Source: Yeosuana aromativorans
GTDB lineage: Bacteria; Bacteroidota; Bacteroidia; Flavobacteriales; Flavobacteriaceae
Reading direction: 5' to 3'
Assembly: GCF_014646655.1 (NCBI RefSeq)
Contig: NZ_BMNR01000002.1
Coordinates: forward strand, 62,001 to 126,000
DNA length: 64,000 bases
Shown one piece after another: positions 1 through 9,207 of this stretch. How positions within the stretch are numbered: the first letter of the stretch is position 1; each line of letters opens with the position of its first letter. The notes under the pieces were generated by a model that saw nothing but the letters and a program-made list of their open reading frames with translations, made no database searches and was not told the origin of the DNA. The position numbers were made by a program, and so were the translations under genes.

Positions 1-2149
1 TATTGCGGCCCATATTATAAATCCCTTCTGTTTTAAAACGGGACAAATGATTGATATAGGTCTTATCGGTTAAATTGGTTCCAGAAATAGATAGAATTGC
101 TTCTTTATTAAACAACTTAATGCTACCTCCTAAGCCAGCGCTTAACAAATTATACCCGCTTGTTGCTGTTTCAAAAGCACCAGTGTTGTTTTGGTCAAAC
201 GTACTTTTTAATGATACAAAAGCATAGCCATTTTTAAACCAGTTTTTATCAAACTCAACACGTAAGGTATTGGTTATGGAATTTGCAGGGATTAACGGTA
301 AATAATTATCATTTGTTAGTTTACCGGTAACTGTTTCAAAACTGGACTCAATATGTAACCAATCCAATGGGTGTGGATGTAAGTGGAATCCAACTTCACC
401 ACCATAAAGATTGGCATTGTTTTGTGAATATACATACACATCATTACCATCAATAATCTGTCCGTTAGGTGCTATAAAAATATAGTCATTGATTTTATTA
501 TAGAATCCGTTGGCATAAAATTCAATGTGTTCATTTTTATATTCCAATGCTATATCTGTTTGGAAATTTTGTTCAATTTTTAAGTCGATATTTCCTTTTT
601 CGTAACGATTGGTCCCTTCATGCACCCCGTCAACTGTTAATTCAGCTAAATTGGGGGCTCTAAAACCAGATGCTAAATTGACTCGAGCGGTTATATTTTT
701 AGCAATATCGGTTTTAATACCGGCCGCTCCGTTAAAGCTGTTAAACTGTCTTTTTTCACCCGAGTCAGTGTCATTCACATTTCTGTTGTCAAACCGTGCG
801 CCAAGTTGCACATCGGCCTTTTCAAAATGAATATGAGAAACCGCTAAAAACCCGATGTCATTTACCCTTGCATTCGGAATTAAAAATTCCTCTCCATAGT
901 TGCCATTGGTTTGGTCCATTCCTTGTAAGCCCAGAATAGTTTCAAACTTACCTAGTTTAGGCAAATTATATTTTATATCGTAATTAAAGGTTTTTAGTTT
1001 TAAATGCAACCCAGCTTCATTATAGCCTAGGTCTTCACTGAATTCCTTTCTGTCGTTATAAATATAGCCCAAGTTGACATCTAAACTGGAATTGTTAAAA
1101 AAGACACTGGATTTTGAGCTAAACACATGATTGTATATTTCTTGAAACCCTAGCATAGGGCTTCTGCGTTTGGATTGGATGCCTATGGCTTCTGTAAGTC
1201 CTGGTTTTAAAACGTTTAAGTTATATCTAAACTCAGTTTTAAAATGGGTTCCAAGATAACCTATACCTGCTTTAAAATCTTGTTCTCTAAAACGGGAATT
1301 GGTTACCCGGTAGTCTTTGGTGTTGTAATCGGAATGTTCTGCAAGATTTCCTCTAAATAAAAACTGCCAATGGTCTCCTGATGATTTGTATCCGGCATTG
1401 GTACTATACCCAAGCGTATTGCTATAGTATTTTCCACCAAAATCACCGTCTGAGGTATTGATGCTTGCAAATTTTTCTGGATTTAAGTATAACACGCCAC
1501 CAAGTGCATCACTACCATAAAGTAATGAAGCGGGTCCCTTAATAACTTCAACGCTTTCTATACCTGAATCGTTGATACCTAGGCCATGCTCATCACCAAA
1601 CTGTTGATTTTCCAACCGAACACCTTGCGTGTAAACCAAAACCCTGTTATAACTTAACCCACGGATAACGGGTTTTCCTATGCTTAAGCCCGTTGTAACG
1701 CTTTCTACACCAGGAATATTTGTAATACCTTCTGATAAGTTTACAGCGCCTTTTTGTTGTAATTCACTAACCGTTTGTCGTTCCACTTTCATGACATTTT
1801 CACTCTGGAGTTTATGAAAAGGAGTGGACACAATTACTTCTTCCATTTCAAGAGCCGAAGGAATCATCATAATTTTTAAAGGGTCTTTGGTTGGGATTGT
1901 AATGTTCAAGGATTGTGTTTCATAACCAAGGTAGGAAACTATAATTTTGTAGTCTCCATTAGGTAAGTTTTCTATTGTAAATGATCCGTCGTCACTGGTG
2001 CTAATGCCTTTTTCAAGATCTGGAAAATAAACGTTGGCAAATGCTATGCCTTCTTTGGTGTCGTTATCGGTGACAGTTCCTTGTAGTGTGTTTTGTGAAA
2101 ATATAAAAGTTGATGCCAGTAATAGCACGATTGTTGAAAATTGCTTCAT
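1..2149 (-). CDS. TonB-dependent outer-membrane receptor (3' end outside window)
   Basis: The frame is open from the ATG at 2149 to the window edge, 716 codons without a stop. The N-terminus is a signal peptide, then a carboxypeptidase-regulatory-like beta-sandwich (about residues 20-105), then a plug domain (about 115-220; KGPASLLYGSDALGG is typical) and a 22-strand-type barrel. The last visible residues (YNMGRN) are the usual run-in to the C-terminal strand, so only about 10-15 residues are missing. The family takes up siderophores, metals or other ligands using TonB/ExbBD energy. A His cluster (HLHPHP) in a barrel loop and the His-rich protein just upstream suggest a transition metal, perhaps zinc; this is inference. 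It is probably the last gene of the operon starting at 3510. Confidence 0.93.
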   Translation of the reverse strand, partial: MKQFSTIVLLLASTFIFSQNTLQGTVTDNDTKEGIAFANVYFPDLEKGISTSDDGSFTIENLPNGDYKIIVSYLGYETQSLNITIPTKDPLKIMMIPSALEMEEVIVSTPFHKLQSENVMKVERQTVSELQQKGAVNLSEGITNIPGVESVTTGLSIGKPVIRGLSYNRVLVYTQGVRLENQQFGDEHGLGINDSGIESVEVIKGPASLLYGSDALGGVLYLNPEKFASINTSDGDFGGKYYSNTLGYSTNAGYKSSGDHWQFLFRGNLAEHSDYNTKDYRVTNSRFREQDFKAGIGYLGTHFKTEFRYNLNVLKPGLTEAIGIQSKRRSPMLGFQEIYNHVFSSKSSVFFNNSSLDVNLGYIYNDRKEFSEDLGYNEAGLHLKLKTFNYDIKYNLPKLGKFETILGLQGMDQTNGNYGEEFLIPNARVNDIGFLAVSHIHFEKADVQLGARFDNRNVNDTDSGEKRQFNSFNGAAGIKTDIAKNITARVNLASGFRAPNLAELTVDGVHEGTNRYEKGNIDLKIEQNFQTDIALEYKNEHIEFYANGFYNKINDYIFIAPNGQIIDGNDVYVYSQNNANLYGGEVGFHLHPHPLDWLHIESSFETVTGKLTNDNYLPLIPANSITNTLRVEFDKNWFKNGYAFVSLKSTFDQNNTGAFETATSGYNLLSAGLGGSIKLFNKEAILSISGTNLTDKTYINHLSRFKTEGIYNMGRN

Positions 2150-2209
2150 GTGTTTTTTAATTTAATAATTGATTGATACTGAAAAGATTCAGATTTTTTT
2201 AATCGAATA

Positions 2210-2542
2210 TTAAACTAAATATGGTGGTGCACGAAGCGAGAAATGAAGCGGTTGATGCTGATTTATAAAAGAATAATGCGAAACAATCTGTATTTGGTTT
2301 TCCTGCGGAATGAAAACATGTAATTGGGAATCTGGAGGTGAGGTTTGCGGAACGGCGATTTTGAATTTATAAAAATCGCAATTCTTGTTTATTTCATGTA
2401 AATGAGGTTTTTTAAAAATACCAAGACAAACATCATCCTTATGGTGTGTAAACAGGTGCGCAAACTTATGCTCATAAGGTTGCAATAGCGAAATGGCTAG
2501 CAAAAAAGCTATTATTTTATTTAGAAACGATGTTTTCTTCAT
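2210..2542 (-). CDS. Small His/Cys-containing secreted or anchored protein, possible metal-binding
   Basis: This 110-residue protein has an N-terminal hydrophobic segment (about residues 8-22) that could be a signal peptide. A region rich in histidine follows (KFAHLFTHHKDD, then KPHLHE) with cysteines at about 39 and 55. Short exported proteins with a C...HLHE...C pattern are commonly found directly before TonB receptors in flavobacteria, and I read it as a member of that group from memory, not by search. Its start overlaps the stop of the membrane protein upstream by four bases (ATGA), which points to translational coupling. The receptor starts 60 bp downstream. Metal sensing or periplasmic metal handling is the likely role but is inferred. 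Confidence 0.7.
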   Translation of the reverse strand: MKKTSFLNKIIAFLLAISLLQPYEHKFAHLFTHHKDDVCLGIFKKPHLHEINKNCDFYKFKIAVPQTSPPDSQLHVFIPQENQIQIVSHYSFINQHQPLHFSLRAPPYLV

Positions 2543-3054
2543 TCTTTAAAAAAGCGTTTTAAGCCCAATTTGCTGAGCATCTTTTTTTCAAACTTCCAAA
2601 AAAAATCAAATTGACCAAAGAGCCAACCTATTGAAACCAGTAATATTTGATAAAAAACAAGCCCAAAAATACTATATAATGTCCAATATAGAATGGGATT
2701 TAAGGTTTCTTTAGTAATTCCAATAATGGTCATAAGTGGTCTTGAAACATAAACAGATGAGGTTCCCGTGACAGCAAATACAATAAAAATGGTTATCATT
2801 TCCCATTTATACTTGGGTTTCCATTTTGGTTGTAATTTTTTAAACAGAAACAAAAAGAATTTAAGCAGTATTACTGAAAGAAGAAGGGTGGTTAATGCCG
2901 TTAAAGAAATATGCACATCTTCAAGAAATACACGCGCTAACTTTATGGAAGAATAAATGATTGCCAAGATTCCTAAAAACGGAAAAATAAGCTGCCAGTT
3001 GTGTTTTATTTCCCAATGTTCTTTAAACGTCTTCACCAAGGCGGTTTCATGCAA
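2539..3054 (-). CDS. DUF6787-like integral membrane protein
   Basis: The 171-residue protein has about four to five hydrophobic segments (roughly 22-40, 50-72, 86-104, 125-150). It looks partly duplicated: a WEIKHNWQLIFPF motif near residue 14 resembles KYKWEMITIFIVFAVTG near residue 82, each beginning a membrane helix. I associate the second half with DUF6787 of Bacteroidota, whose function is unknown. It lies 15 bp after the DUF6146 lipoprotein and overlaps the His-rich gene by four bases, so these genes are probably cotranscribed with the TonB receptor. No catalytic motif is visible, and I cannot assign a function. Confidence 0.75.
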   Translation of the reverse strand: MHETALVKTFKEHWEIKHNWQLIFPFLGILAIIYSSIKLARVFLEDVHISLTALTTLLLSVILLKFFLFLFKKLQPKWKPKYKWEMITIFIVFAVTGTSSVYVSRPLMTIIGITKETLNPILYWTLYSIFGLVFYQILLVSIGWLFGQFDFFWKFEKKMLSKLGLKRFFKE

Positions 3055-3069
3055 AAATACACAAAGAAA

Positions 3070-3510
3070 TTATATTCTGGGAACGAAACCAGCTAATTGT
3101 TGCTTGTATTTTAATTGAAAATAGATAAAATAATTGTAGAGTTTGTAATTAACCTCATAACCGTAATCAATGCCTTGTTGGTAATCTATTTGCATTTCGT
3201 ATAGATTAGGGTCATACAGTTGCGGTTGCAGAACCCTATTGTTCCATTCATTGACGTAAATAATGTTTTTGGTTTCTAAATAGCCTTGCGAATAATAGCC
3301 TTCAGGTTTTGCCGTGCTGGCCAACCAAGAGTTAAAACCGGGTTCAATGATGATAATCTCATATTCTAAATCATCATTTTCAATTTTCACGGTATCATTG
3401 GCTACAACATTGTTTTTCTCTTGTGTAGCTTTTGTTGAAATAATTGTTTTTGATGAATTGCAACCAATAAGCAAACCAAGAACAAGTAGTATATAAATAG
3501 ATGTTTTCAT
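3070..3510 (-). CDS. DUF6146 family lipoprotein
   Basis: The protein has 146 residues with a lipoprotein signal (LGLLIGC, lipidated Cys about residue 17) followed by a short polar linker and a compact domain. The core string YEIIIIEPGFNSWLAS and the tyrosine-rich end (YNYFIYFQLKYKQQ) are what I recognise as DUF6146, a family largely limited to Flavobacteriia with no known role. It should be anchored to the inner face of the outer membrane or to the inner membrane. It is the first gene of the probable four-gene minus-strand operon that ends with the TonB receptor. Confidence 0.82.
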   Translation of the reverse strand: MKTSIYILLVLGLLIGCNSSKTIISTKATQEKNNVVANDTVKIENDDLEYEIIIIEPGFNSWLASTAKPEGYYSQGYLETKNIIYVNEWNNRVLQPQLYDPNLYEMQIDYQQGIDYGYEVNYKLYNYFIYFQLKYKQQLAGFVPRI

Positions 3511-3580
3511 AGCATTTAATTAGTAATCTTAATTTACGAAAAAATACTCTTTTAAATGCGTGCTTTTACGATACTTTAAC

Positions 3581-3614
3581 AAAAAAAAACGCCAATTAAA
3601 ATAATTGACGTTTT
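3581..3614 (-). terminator. Rho-independent terminator after the DUF937 gene
   Basis: A 12-bp stem with one mismatch (AAAACGcCAATT at 3586-3597 against AATTGaCGTTTT at 3603-3614) has a five-base loop. Read on the minus strand it ends in a run of Ts (the A run at 3581-3589). It sits just after the stop of the DUF937 gene. Confidence 0.75.
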
Positions 3615-3636
3615 AAAATTCATAGTAATGATTGTG

Positions 3637-4275
3637 TTATTTGCCTCCAAACATACCGCCAAGCAATCCTCCTAGGCCACCTTTCTTTTTGGAGCCACCT
3701 AAAACCATACCTGCAACATCATCAATCACACTGCCATCGCCATCTGCATCCAGTATGGATTCTAAGAAACTGTGTTCTTGATTAGCTGAATTTCCGCTGA
3801 GCAAACCACCTAAAAGACTTTCCATACCATTAGAACTGTTAACCTTTTTTTGTTTTGCTTGTTTTCCTAAATACCCCATGATGATTGGCGCTGCCACTTT
3901 TAATATTTGAGCCACTGATCCAGCATCAATTCCAGATTTTTGACTTAAAGCATTTTGAACATGTTGCTGTTTTGAACCCAGCACATGACCCAATATTTTT
4001 TCGCCATCATTTAAAACATTGGAATCCACACCACCGTTGAACAAATCCCCCAGACTATCTAAAATACTTCCGTCATGGGAGGTGTTTAAAGCGTTCATTA
4101 AACCTTCTGCACCTTGTGGTGTTGAGGCATTGCGTTTCATGGCTGCCATTAAAAGTGGCATGGCCATGGTTAACACATCTTGGGTCTTTTCTTTGGGTTG
4201 GTTGGTTTGATTGGCGACACCGCTAACAATGGTTTTTCCTAGATCACTGTTTAGTATATCTAATATTCCTGACAT
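3637..4275 (-). CDS. DUF937 domain protein
   Basis: The protein has 212 residues and no signal peptide. The N-terminal two thirds (about 1-140) match the DUF937 pattern of short helices (LLMAAMKRNA, AAPIIMGYLGKQAKQKK), related in sequence style to YidB. The C-terminal part is glycine-rich with a DADGDGSVIDD segment (about 176-186) that looks like an EF-hand/dockerin-type calcium loop, and ends in a Gly-Met-Phe tail (GGLLGGMFGGK). The function of the family is not established. It stands alone between two terminators, downstream of serA on the same strand. The low-complexity tail suggests self-association, but that is only inference. Confidence 0.85.
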   Translation of the reverse strand: MSGILDILNSDLGKTIVSGVANQTNQPKEKTQDVLTMAMPLLMAAMKRNASTPQGAEGLMNALNTSHDGSILDSLGDLFNGGVDSNVLNDGEKILGHVLGSKQQHVQNALSQKSGIDAGSVAQILKVAAPIIMGYLGKQAKQKKVNSSNGMESLLGGLLSGNSANQEHSFLESILDADGDGSVIDDVAGMVLGGSKKKGGLGGLLGGMFGGK

Positions 4276-4310
4276 AATGTTACTGTTTGTATTAATAAGG
4301 CTTCAAAATA

Positions 4311-4346
4311 CAAAAAAAACTTCTAACATTGCTGCCAGAAGTTTTT
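4311..4346 (-). terminator. Terminator after serA
   Basis: The arms AAAACTTCT (4316-4324) and AGAAGTTTT (4337-4345) form a stem around a 12-base loop that can pair a little further (GGC/GCagc). On the minus strand a T tract follows. It lies 30 bp beyond the serA stop. Confidence 0.7.
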
Positions 4347-4375
4347 AATAAACTGTTATATGTGTTAAGAAAAGG

Positions 4376-5327
4376 TTATCCTAAAATGCTGATGATTTGT
4401 TCAGCTAATTCAGTACCAATTCTATCTTGCGCTTCATTGGTGGCCGCACCGGTATGAGGTGTTAATGACAATGCTGAATTCATCAATAACTGCATTTCTG
4501 GTTTGGGTTCGTTTTCAAAAACATCCAAAGCTGCGCCGGCAACTTTACCACTTTCAATAGCTTTTACAAGCGCTACTTCATTAACAACACCACCACGAGC
4601 TGCATTGGCAAGAATAACACCGTCTTTCATAAGTTTAAATTCGGCCTCATCAATAACGTAGTCTTTTTGTGCTGGAACGTGCAGGGTTAAAAAATCTGCT
4701 TGTTTTAAAACATCTTCTTTAGAAATGGTCTTGATTTCAAAATTCACACTTTGCCCATCAAAAAAGTCCAATTGTAAATTAGCCTTTTCAATAAAAGGGT
4801 CAAAGGCAACGACTTTCATACCTGCTCCCAAAGCCACTTTTGCTGTAGCTTGTCCAATACGTCCAAATCCTAAAACACCTAAGGTTTTCCCTTTTAGTTC
4901 AACGCCTTTTGCATAGGCTTTTTTAAGTCCTTTAAAATTAGAATCGCCTTCAAGTGGCATGTTTCTGTTTGATTGGTGTAAAAAACCGTGCTAATCCGTA
5001 AAAATGACCAAAAACCAATTCGGCTACAGAATGAGATGATGACGCTGGTGTATTGATCACGTGGATACCTTTGCTCTTGGCATAATCAACATCAATGTTG
5101 TCCATACCAACACCACCACGCCCAATGATTTTAATGCTTGGGCACGCATCAATAAGGTCTTTACGAACCGTTGTTGCACTACGAACCAATAACACACTGA
5201 TGTTTTTTTCGTTGATATAGTTTATCAATTGGTCTTGTGCTACCGTTGTTGTGATGACTTCAAAACCTCCTTTTTCAAGTGCATCAATACCACTTTGTGA
5301 AATACCGTCGTTTGCTAATACTTTCAT
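4376..5327 (-). pseudogene. serA: D-3-phosphoglycerate dehydrogenase, split by a +1 frameshift
   Basis: SerA oxidises 3-phosphoglycerate to 3-phosphohydroxypyruvate, the first step of serine synthesis. The N-terminal piece (start 5327; IIGRGGVGMDNID substrate-domain motif) runs into a wrong frame after GLARF and stops at 4950. The second frame (to 4376) continues with the NAD-binding Rossmann motif GVLGFGRIGQATA, the RGGVV region and the catalytic TPHTGAAT. Removing one base from the six-A run at 4980-4985 (plus strand) joins the frames as GLARFLHQSNRNMPLEGD and gives a 316-residue short-type SerA without an ACT domain, the normal size. Nothing else is damaged, so a homopolymer sequencing error is as likely as a real mutation. 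serC lies upstream. Confidence 0.9.
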
Positions 5328-5330
5328 TTT

Positions 5331-5365
5331 TAAAGTTTAAAGTTTAAAGTTAAAAGTTAAAAGTT
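5331..5365. repeat. Five tandem 7-bp units before serA
   Basis: Units TAAAGTT (three times) then AAAAGTT (twice) lie immediately upstream of the serA start on the minus strand. This short tandem array lies in the serC-serA gap and could vary in copy number by slippage, changing the serA leader. Confidence 0.85.
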
Positions 5366-5410
5366 CAATGAACAATTAACAATTCAACTTAAAATTAATT
5401 TCATTTTTTT

Positions 5411-5475
5411 GTCATTGCGAGGAAGTATGACGTGGCAATCTATTAACGAGATTCCTTCACTTCGTTCGGAATGAC
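5411..5475. repeat. Dispersed palindromic repeat, copy R1
   Basis: The element begins GTCATTGCGAGG and ends CGGAATGAC, with an inner GTGGCAATCT segment paired to a diverged right arm. It belongs to the same family as the elements at 36948-37030 and 56740-56770. It occupies the gap between serC and serA, so it is likely transcribed as a hairpin. Confidence 0.85.
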
Positions 5476-5490
5476 GGTTTAGGCTTTTAA

Positions 5491-6555
5491 TTAAGCTTTA
5501 CTTTCCAATTCACTCATAACCTCTACCAGTGTTTTTACACTTTCAATAGGCAAAGCGTTGTACATAGATGCTCTGTAACCACCAACACTTCTATGGCCAT
5601 TAAGACCACTGATTCCTGCTTCTTTAAGCATGGTTTCAAACGTGTCTTTTAAGTTGTCATTTTGAAGGGTGAACGTTGCATTCATCATGGATCGGTCTTC
5701 TTTGGTTGAAAACCCTTTGAATAATGGGTTTAAATCTATTTCAGAATACATAAGCGATGCTTTCTTTTCATTAAGCTCTTGGATAGCTTTGATACCGCCT
5801 AAACCTTTTATCCACTCAAGGGTTAACATTGAGGTGTAAACCGCAAAAACAGGAGGCGTATTGTACATACTACCTGCGCCAATGTGCAATTTATAATCCA
5901 TCATGGATGGAATTTTACGGGATACTTTACCTAAAATATCTTCTTTTACAACGACCAAGGTTGTTCCGGCAGGGCCCATATTTTTTTGGGCACCGGCATA
6001 TATTAACCCAAATTTTGAAAAATCCAATTCACGTGAAAAAATATCACTACTCATATCGCATACCATTGGAATTGGAGAATCTGGAAACGATTTCATTTGT
6101 GTTCCAAAAATGGTATTGTTTGAGGTACAGTGGAAATAGTCATAATCTTCAGGAATATCATATCCTTTTGGAATATAATTATAGTTGGCTTCTTTTGACG
6201 ATGCCACTTCGTAAATATCATCTAAAAGCTTGGCTTCTTTAATGGCTTTGGCACTCCAAGTACCTGTATTTAAATAACCTGCTCTTTTTTCCAAGAGGTT
6301 CATGGCCACCATTAAAAATTGGGTGCTGGCACCACCTTGTAAAAACAACGCTTTATAGCCTTTACCTTCTAATCCTAAAAGTTCCAGTACCAATGCTCTG
6401 GCTTTTTCCATAACATCAACAAAAGACTTGCTTCTGTGTGATATTTCCAATAAGGATAATCCTTCGTTATTGAAATCTATAACGGCATGGGAAGCCTTTA
6501 GTAAAACTTCTTGGGGTAAAATACTGGGTCCGGCACTAAAGTTATGTTTTTTCAT
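5491..6555 (-). CDS. serC: Phosphoserine aminotransferase
   Basis: The 354-residue enzyme transfers an amino group from glutamate to 3-phosphohydroxypyruvate (and acts in PLP synthesis in some species). It is a cytosolic class V PLP aminotransferase. The start MKKHNFSAGPSILP, the LFLQGGAS phosphate-cup motif (about 71-77) and the PLP lysine in YAGAQKNMGPAG (K191) are all present, and HRSVGGYRAS is the C-terminal substrate-binding segment. The length is normal. It precedes serA by 163 bp on the same strand; that gap holds a palindromic repeat and a tandem repeat. serB is not in this window. Confidence 0.96.
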   Translation of the reverse strand: MKKHNFSAGPSILPQEVLLKASHAVIDFNNEGLSLLEISHRSKSFVDVMEKARALVLELLGLEGKGYKALFLQGGASTQFLMVAMNLLEKRAGYLNTGTWSAKAIKEAKLLDDIYEVASSKEANYNYIPKGYDIPEDYDYFHCTSNNTIFGTQMKSFPDSPIPMVCDMSSDIFSRELDFSKFGLIYAGAQKNMGPAGTTLVVVKEDILGKVSRKIPSMMDYKLHIGAGSMYNTPPVFAVYTSMLTLEWIKGLGGIKAIQELNEKKASLMYSEIDLNPLFKGFSTKEDRSMMNATFTLQNDNLKDTFETMLKEAGISGLNGHRSVGGYRASMYNALPIESVKTLVEVMSELESKA

Positions 6556-6632
6556 GTTTTTTATAAGAATTTAGAGATGCAAAGTTGCTAATAAATTGAA
6601 GAATTTATGTTATAAATTCCATAATTTTTTAG

Positions 6633-7691
6633 TCAAATCGTTAATAAAAATTCAATAGAATCCACATCATCCGCATAATCCCAAAGTTGTGGTTTTTGTG
6701 TGTGCCCAAAAGCAATTTCATTTTCAATAAATCCGTTGGAAACAATACATTGAATAGCGTCTTTTTGACTATATAGTTTTTCCTTTAATTGTTCGGCGGT
6801 GTCGTAATATTCATAAAATACCGTAGCAATAGGTGAAGCGTAACTTTCATCCTCTTTAATCATTAAAAAACCATTTTCCAGCATGTCAAATTCACTCATT
6901 AAGTACACAGCTTTGTTGTAATCATAATTATTGGCATACTTTGTTTTTTCAATAATAGGATGCCAATGGTACATGGCATTGAAAAATAACTCAAAATTAT
7001 AGTTTTTGGGGACAAACAGTTTTGATACATTTCTGCAACCCAATCCGTAATATCTAAAAATATCTTCAGAAAGTGCTTGAAGTTCTTCAAGGGATTCCTT
7101 GCCCGATAAAACGGCAACAGAATTGCGGTTATTTCTTATTATGGATGGCTTGCCCTTAAAGTAATATTCAAAGTAGCGTGCCGTATTATTGCTGCCGGTG
7201 GCTATCACCGCATCAAAACCGTCCAATTTATCATCCGTGAAAGTAATGGTCCCTTTAAATTTAGGCTCTACAAATTCCAGATATTTAGCCAAATAGGGTA
7301 GTAGGTGCTTGTCATTTGAAGATTGTTTGACCAAAGCATGATGGCCACTGATCAATACCGAAAGAAAATCGTGAAACCCAACCAAAGGAATGTTTCCCGC
7401 CATAATAATGGCTACATTTTTGGGAGCCGCTATCTCCATATTATATTCAGACAGCCATTTATTGAGGTTTTCAGGTGTCAATGAGTTGGCCCATCCATTT
7501 ATGGCATAGGCCATATTTTCTTTGGTGAACCACCCGTTGTTTTCTTCTGCTAATTTTAATTGGTGTTTAAAACCCTCAAAAAACATCGCATTGTGTTCAA
7601 CTGTTTCTTTTTTTTGGATGATTTCGTTGGAAAATTGACTTAAAAACTCCCCTAATTTTACAAAAGCGTTAATTCTTTGCGGTAAATTCAT
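6633..7691 (-). CDS. LuxC-like acyl-CoA reductase
   Basis: The protein has 352 residues and belongs to the LuxC/acyl-CoA reductase group of the aldehyde dehydrogenase superfamily. The NADP-binding region ([17 protein letters not shown], about 92-108), the [11 protein letters not shown] segment (about 165) and the [13 protein letters not shown] stretch with the likely catalytic Cys (about 218) are visible. Such enzymes reduce acyl-CoA or acylated protein to an aldehyde, but the substrate in flavobacteria is not known. It is shorter than classical LuxC (about 480), as usual for Bacteroidota. It is divergent from the ferredoxin gene, which could supply electrons; that pairing is inference. A TAAATTTG element on the minus strand at 7742-7735 may be its promoter. 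Confidence 0.85.
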   Translation of the reverse strand: MNLPQRINAFVKLGEFLSQFSNEIIQKKETVEHNAMFFEGFKHQLKLAEENNGWFTKENMAYAINGWANSLTPENLNKWLSEYNMEIAAPKNVAIIMAGNIPLVGFHDFLSVLISGHHALVKQSSNDKHLLPYLAKYLEFVEPKFKGTITFTDDKLDGFDAVIATGSNNTARYFEYYFKGKPSIIRNNRNSVAVLSGKESLEELQALSEDIFRYYGLGCRNVSKLFVPKNYNFELFFNAMYHWHPIIEKTKYANNYDYNKAVYLMSEFDMLENGFLMIKEDESYASPIATVFYEYYDTAEQLKEKLYSQKDAIQCIVSNGFIENEIAFGHTQKPQLWDYADDVDSIEFLLTI

Positions 7692-7758
7692 TCTGCATTT
7701 GGTTATGAATGGTTTTGGCTTTAATTTAGCACTTGCAAATTTAGAAAAAGAAAACGCT

Positions 7759-8112
7759 ATGGCAATTATTATAACTGACGAATGTATAAATTGTGGTGCT
7801 TGCGAACCGGAGTGCCCAAATACCGCAATATATGAAGCTGCTGATGACTGGCGCTACAACGATGGTACCAGTTTAAAAGGGAAAGTGGTTTTAACTGATG
7901 GAAAAGAAGTAGATGCCGATGAGGCCCAAGAGCCAATAAGTGATGAAGTATATTATATTGTACCAGATAAATGTACCGAATGCAAAGGCTTTCACGATGA
8001 GCCACAATGTGCCGCAGTTTGCCCAGTAGATTGTTGTGTGCCAGATGAAGACCATGTGGAAACCGAAGAACAACTGTTGGCTAAACAGCGTTTTATGCAT
8101 CCAGAAGGTTAA
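7759..8112 (+). CDS. 4Fe-4S dicluster ferredoxin
   Basis: The 117-residue protein is a soluble electron carrier with two [4Fe-4S] sites: C9xxC12xxC15xxxC19P and C72xxC75x8C84xxxC88P. The eight-residue insert in the second site and the acidic C-terminal extension are typical of the Alvin-type (Allochromatium) ferredoxins. The start at 7759 (MAIIITDEC) fits the family; an in-frame ATG 60 bases upstream would add a non-homologous, hydrophobic leader. It is divergent from the acyl-CoA reductase and ends at a clear terminator. Its partners are not identifiable here. Confidence 0.93.
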   Translation: MAIIITDECINCGACEPECPNTAIYEAADDWRYNDGTSLKGKVVLTDGKEVDADEAQEPISDEVYYIVPDKCTECKGFHDEPQCAAVCPVDCCVPDEDHVETEEQLLAKQRFMHPEG

Positions 8113-8138
8113 TTTTAAAATTTTAATTAATAATTAAT

Positions 8139-8164
8139 CCTGAGTGTCTTGCTCGGGGTTTTTT
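8139..8164 (+). terminator. Terminator after the ferredoxin gene
   Basis: CCTGAG (8139-8144) pairs with CTCGGG (8152-8157) around a seven-base loop, followed by a T run. Confidence 0.85.
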
Positions 8165-8182
8165 GTTTTAGGTTAAAAAAAT

Positions 8183-9139
8183 ATGACAATCGTTTCCAAA
8201 GATATCAACAAGGCCGTTACAATATTAAATAATGAAGATGTAGTTGCCATACCAACAGAAACCGTTTATGGTTTGGCCGGTAATATTTACAGTGAAAAGG
8301 CCATTCATAAAATTTTTGAGATTAAACAGCGCCCGTTATTTAACCCTTTAATTGTTCACGTTCATTCTCTGGAAAAAGCTGAAGAACTGGTAAGTGATTT
8401 CCCAGAAAAGGCGCGACAATTGGCCAGGGCTTTTTGGCCAGGTTCTTTAACCTTGGTTTTGAAAAAAAGCCCAAGCATACCAGATTTAATAACTGCAGGA
8501 AAAGATACGGTCGCTATTCGCATGCCCAATCACCCCGTTACGTTACAGTTGTTACAAGAATTATCATTTCCTTTGGCGGCACCAAGTGCCAATCCGTTTG
8601 GTTGTATAAGCCCAACAAAGGCATCACATGTAGAGCGTTATTTTAAGAACAGTATTTCTATGGTGCTTGAAGGTGGCACTTGCAAAAATGGTATAGAGTC
8701 AACCATTATAGGATTTGAAGATAATGAACCTGTACTTTATAGACTCGGCTCCATTTCATTGGAAGATATCATAGACGTTATTGGAACGGTTAAAATTAAA
8801 AACAAGAAGGACATTGCGCCAGATGCTCCGGGAATGTTGGAACGGCATTATGCCCCCAAAACAAAAACCTATTTGGTTGAAGACGTCGAGTTGTTTATTC
8901 AAGAGTATAAAAACAAGAAAATAGGCGTTATACGATTTTCTGAACCCAAGCCGTTGCCAAGTGTTGAAATCTTGGAGGTTTTGTCTAAATCGGGAGATTT
9001 AAAAGAGGCAGCGTCCAAGCTGTACAGTACACTTCATAACTTAGACACCTTGCATTTAGATATGATTGTAGCCGAGGTATTTCCGGATTACGGACTTGGG
9101 AAATCCATTAATGATAGGTTGTCACGGGCCACTAAATAA
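8183..9139 (+). CDS. tsaC: L-threonylcarbamoyladenylate synthase (Sua5/YrdC type)
   Basis: This 318-residue enzyme makes threonylcarbamoyl-AMP from threonine, bicarbonate and ATP for the t6A37 modification of ANN-decoding tRNAs. The YrdC core spans about residues 10-190: VAIPTETVYGLAG near the start, KQRPLFNPL with the basic substrate-binding residues, TVAIRMPNHP, and the APSANPFG motif. The C-terminal 110 residues form the extra Sua5 domain, starting after the DAPGMLERHYAPKT linker. The long form is common in Bacteroidota. It lies between two terminators, so it is monocistronic. Confidence 0.95.
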   Translation: MTIVSKDINKAVTILNNEDVVAIPTETVYGLAGNIYSEKAIHKIFEIKQRPLFNPLIVHVHSLEKAEELVSDFPEKARQLARAFWPGSLTLVLKKSPSIPDLITAGKDTVAIRMPNHPVTLQLLQELSFPLAAPSANPFGCISPTKASHVERYFKNSISMVLEGGTCKNGIESTIIGFEDNEPVLYRLGSISLEDIIDVIGTVKIKNKKDIAPDAPGMLERHYAPKTKTYLVEDVELFIQEYKNKKIGVIRFSEPKPLPSVEILEVLSKSGDLKEAASKLYSTLHNLDTLHLDMIVAEVFPDYGLGKSINDRLSRATK

Positions 9140-9207
9140 ATAATATTTCATGAGGAATAATTGTTTCTGTATTCCAAATTCAGATAATTTATGATTTAAG
9201 ATAAAAT

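Noticed and set aside
609-830. Open frame on the plus strand inside the TonB receptor
   Set aside because: It is antisense to a clear protein-coding frame that is open for 716 codons, and has no start context or similarity.
4950-5000. Programmed frameshifting in serA
   Set aside because: The T6 run lacks a convincing slippery heptamer with stop or hairpin, and SerA is not known to use frameshifting; a sequencing or real mutation is simpler.
5829-6242. 137-codon plus-strand frame antisense to serC
   Set aside because: The serC frame explains the bases; the antisense product has no recognisable domain.
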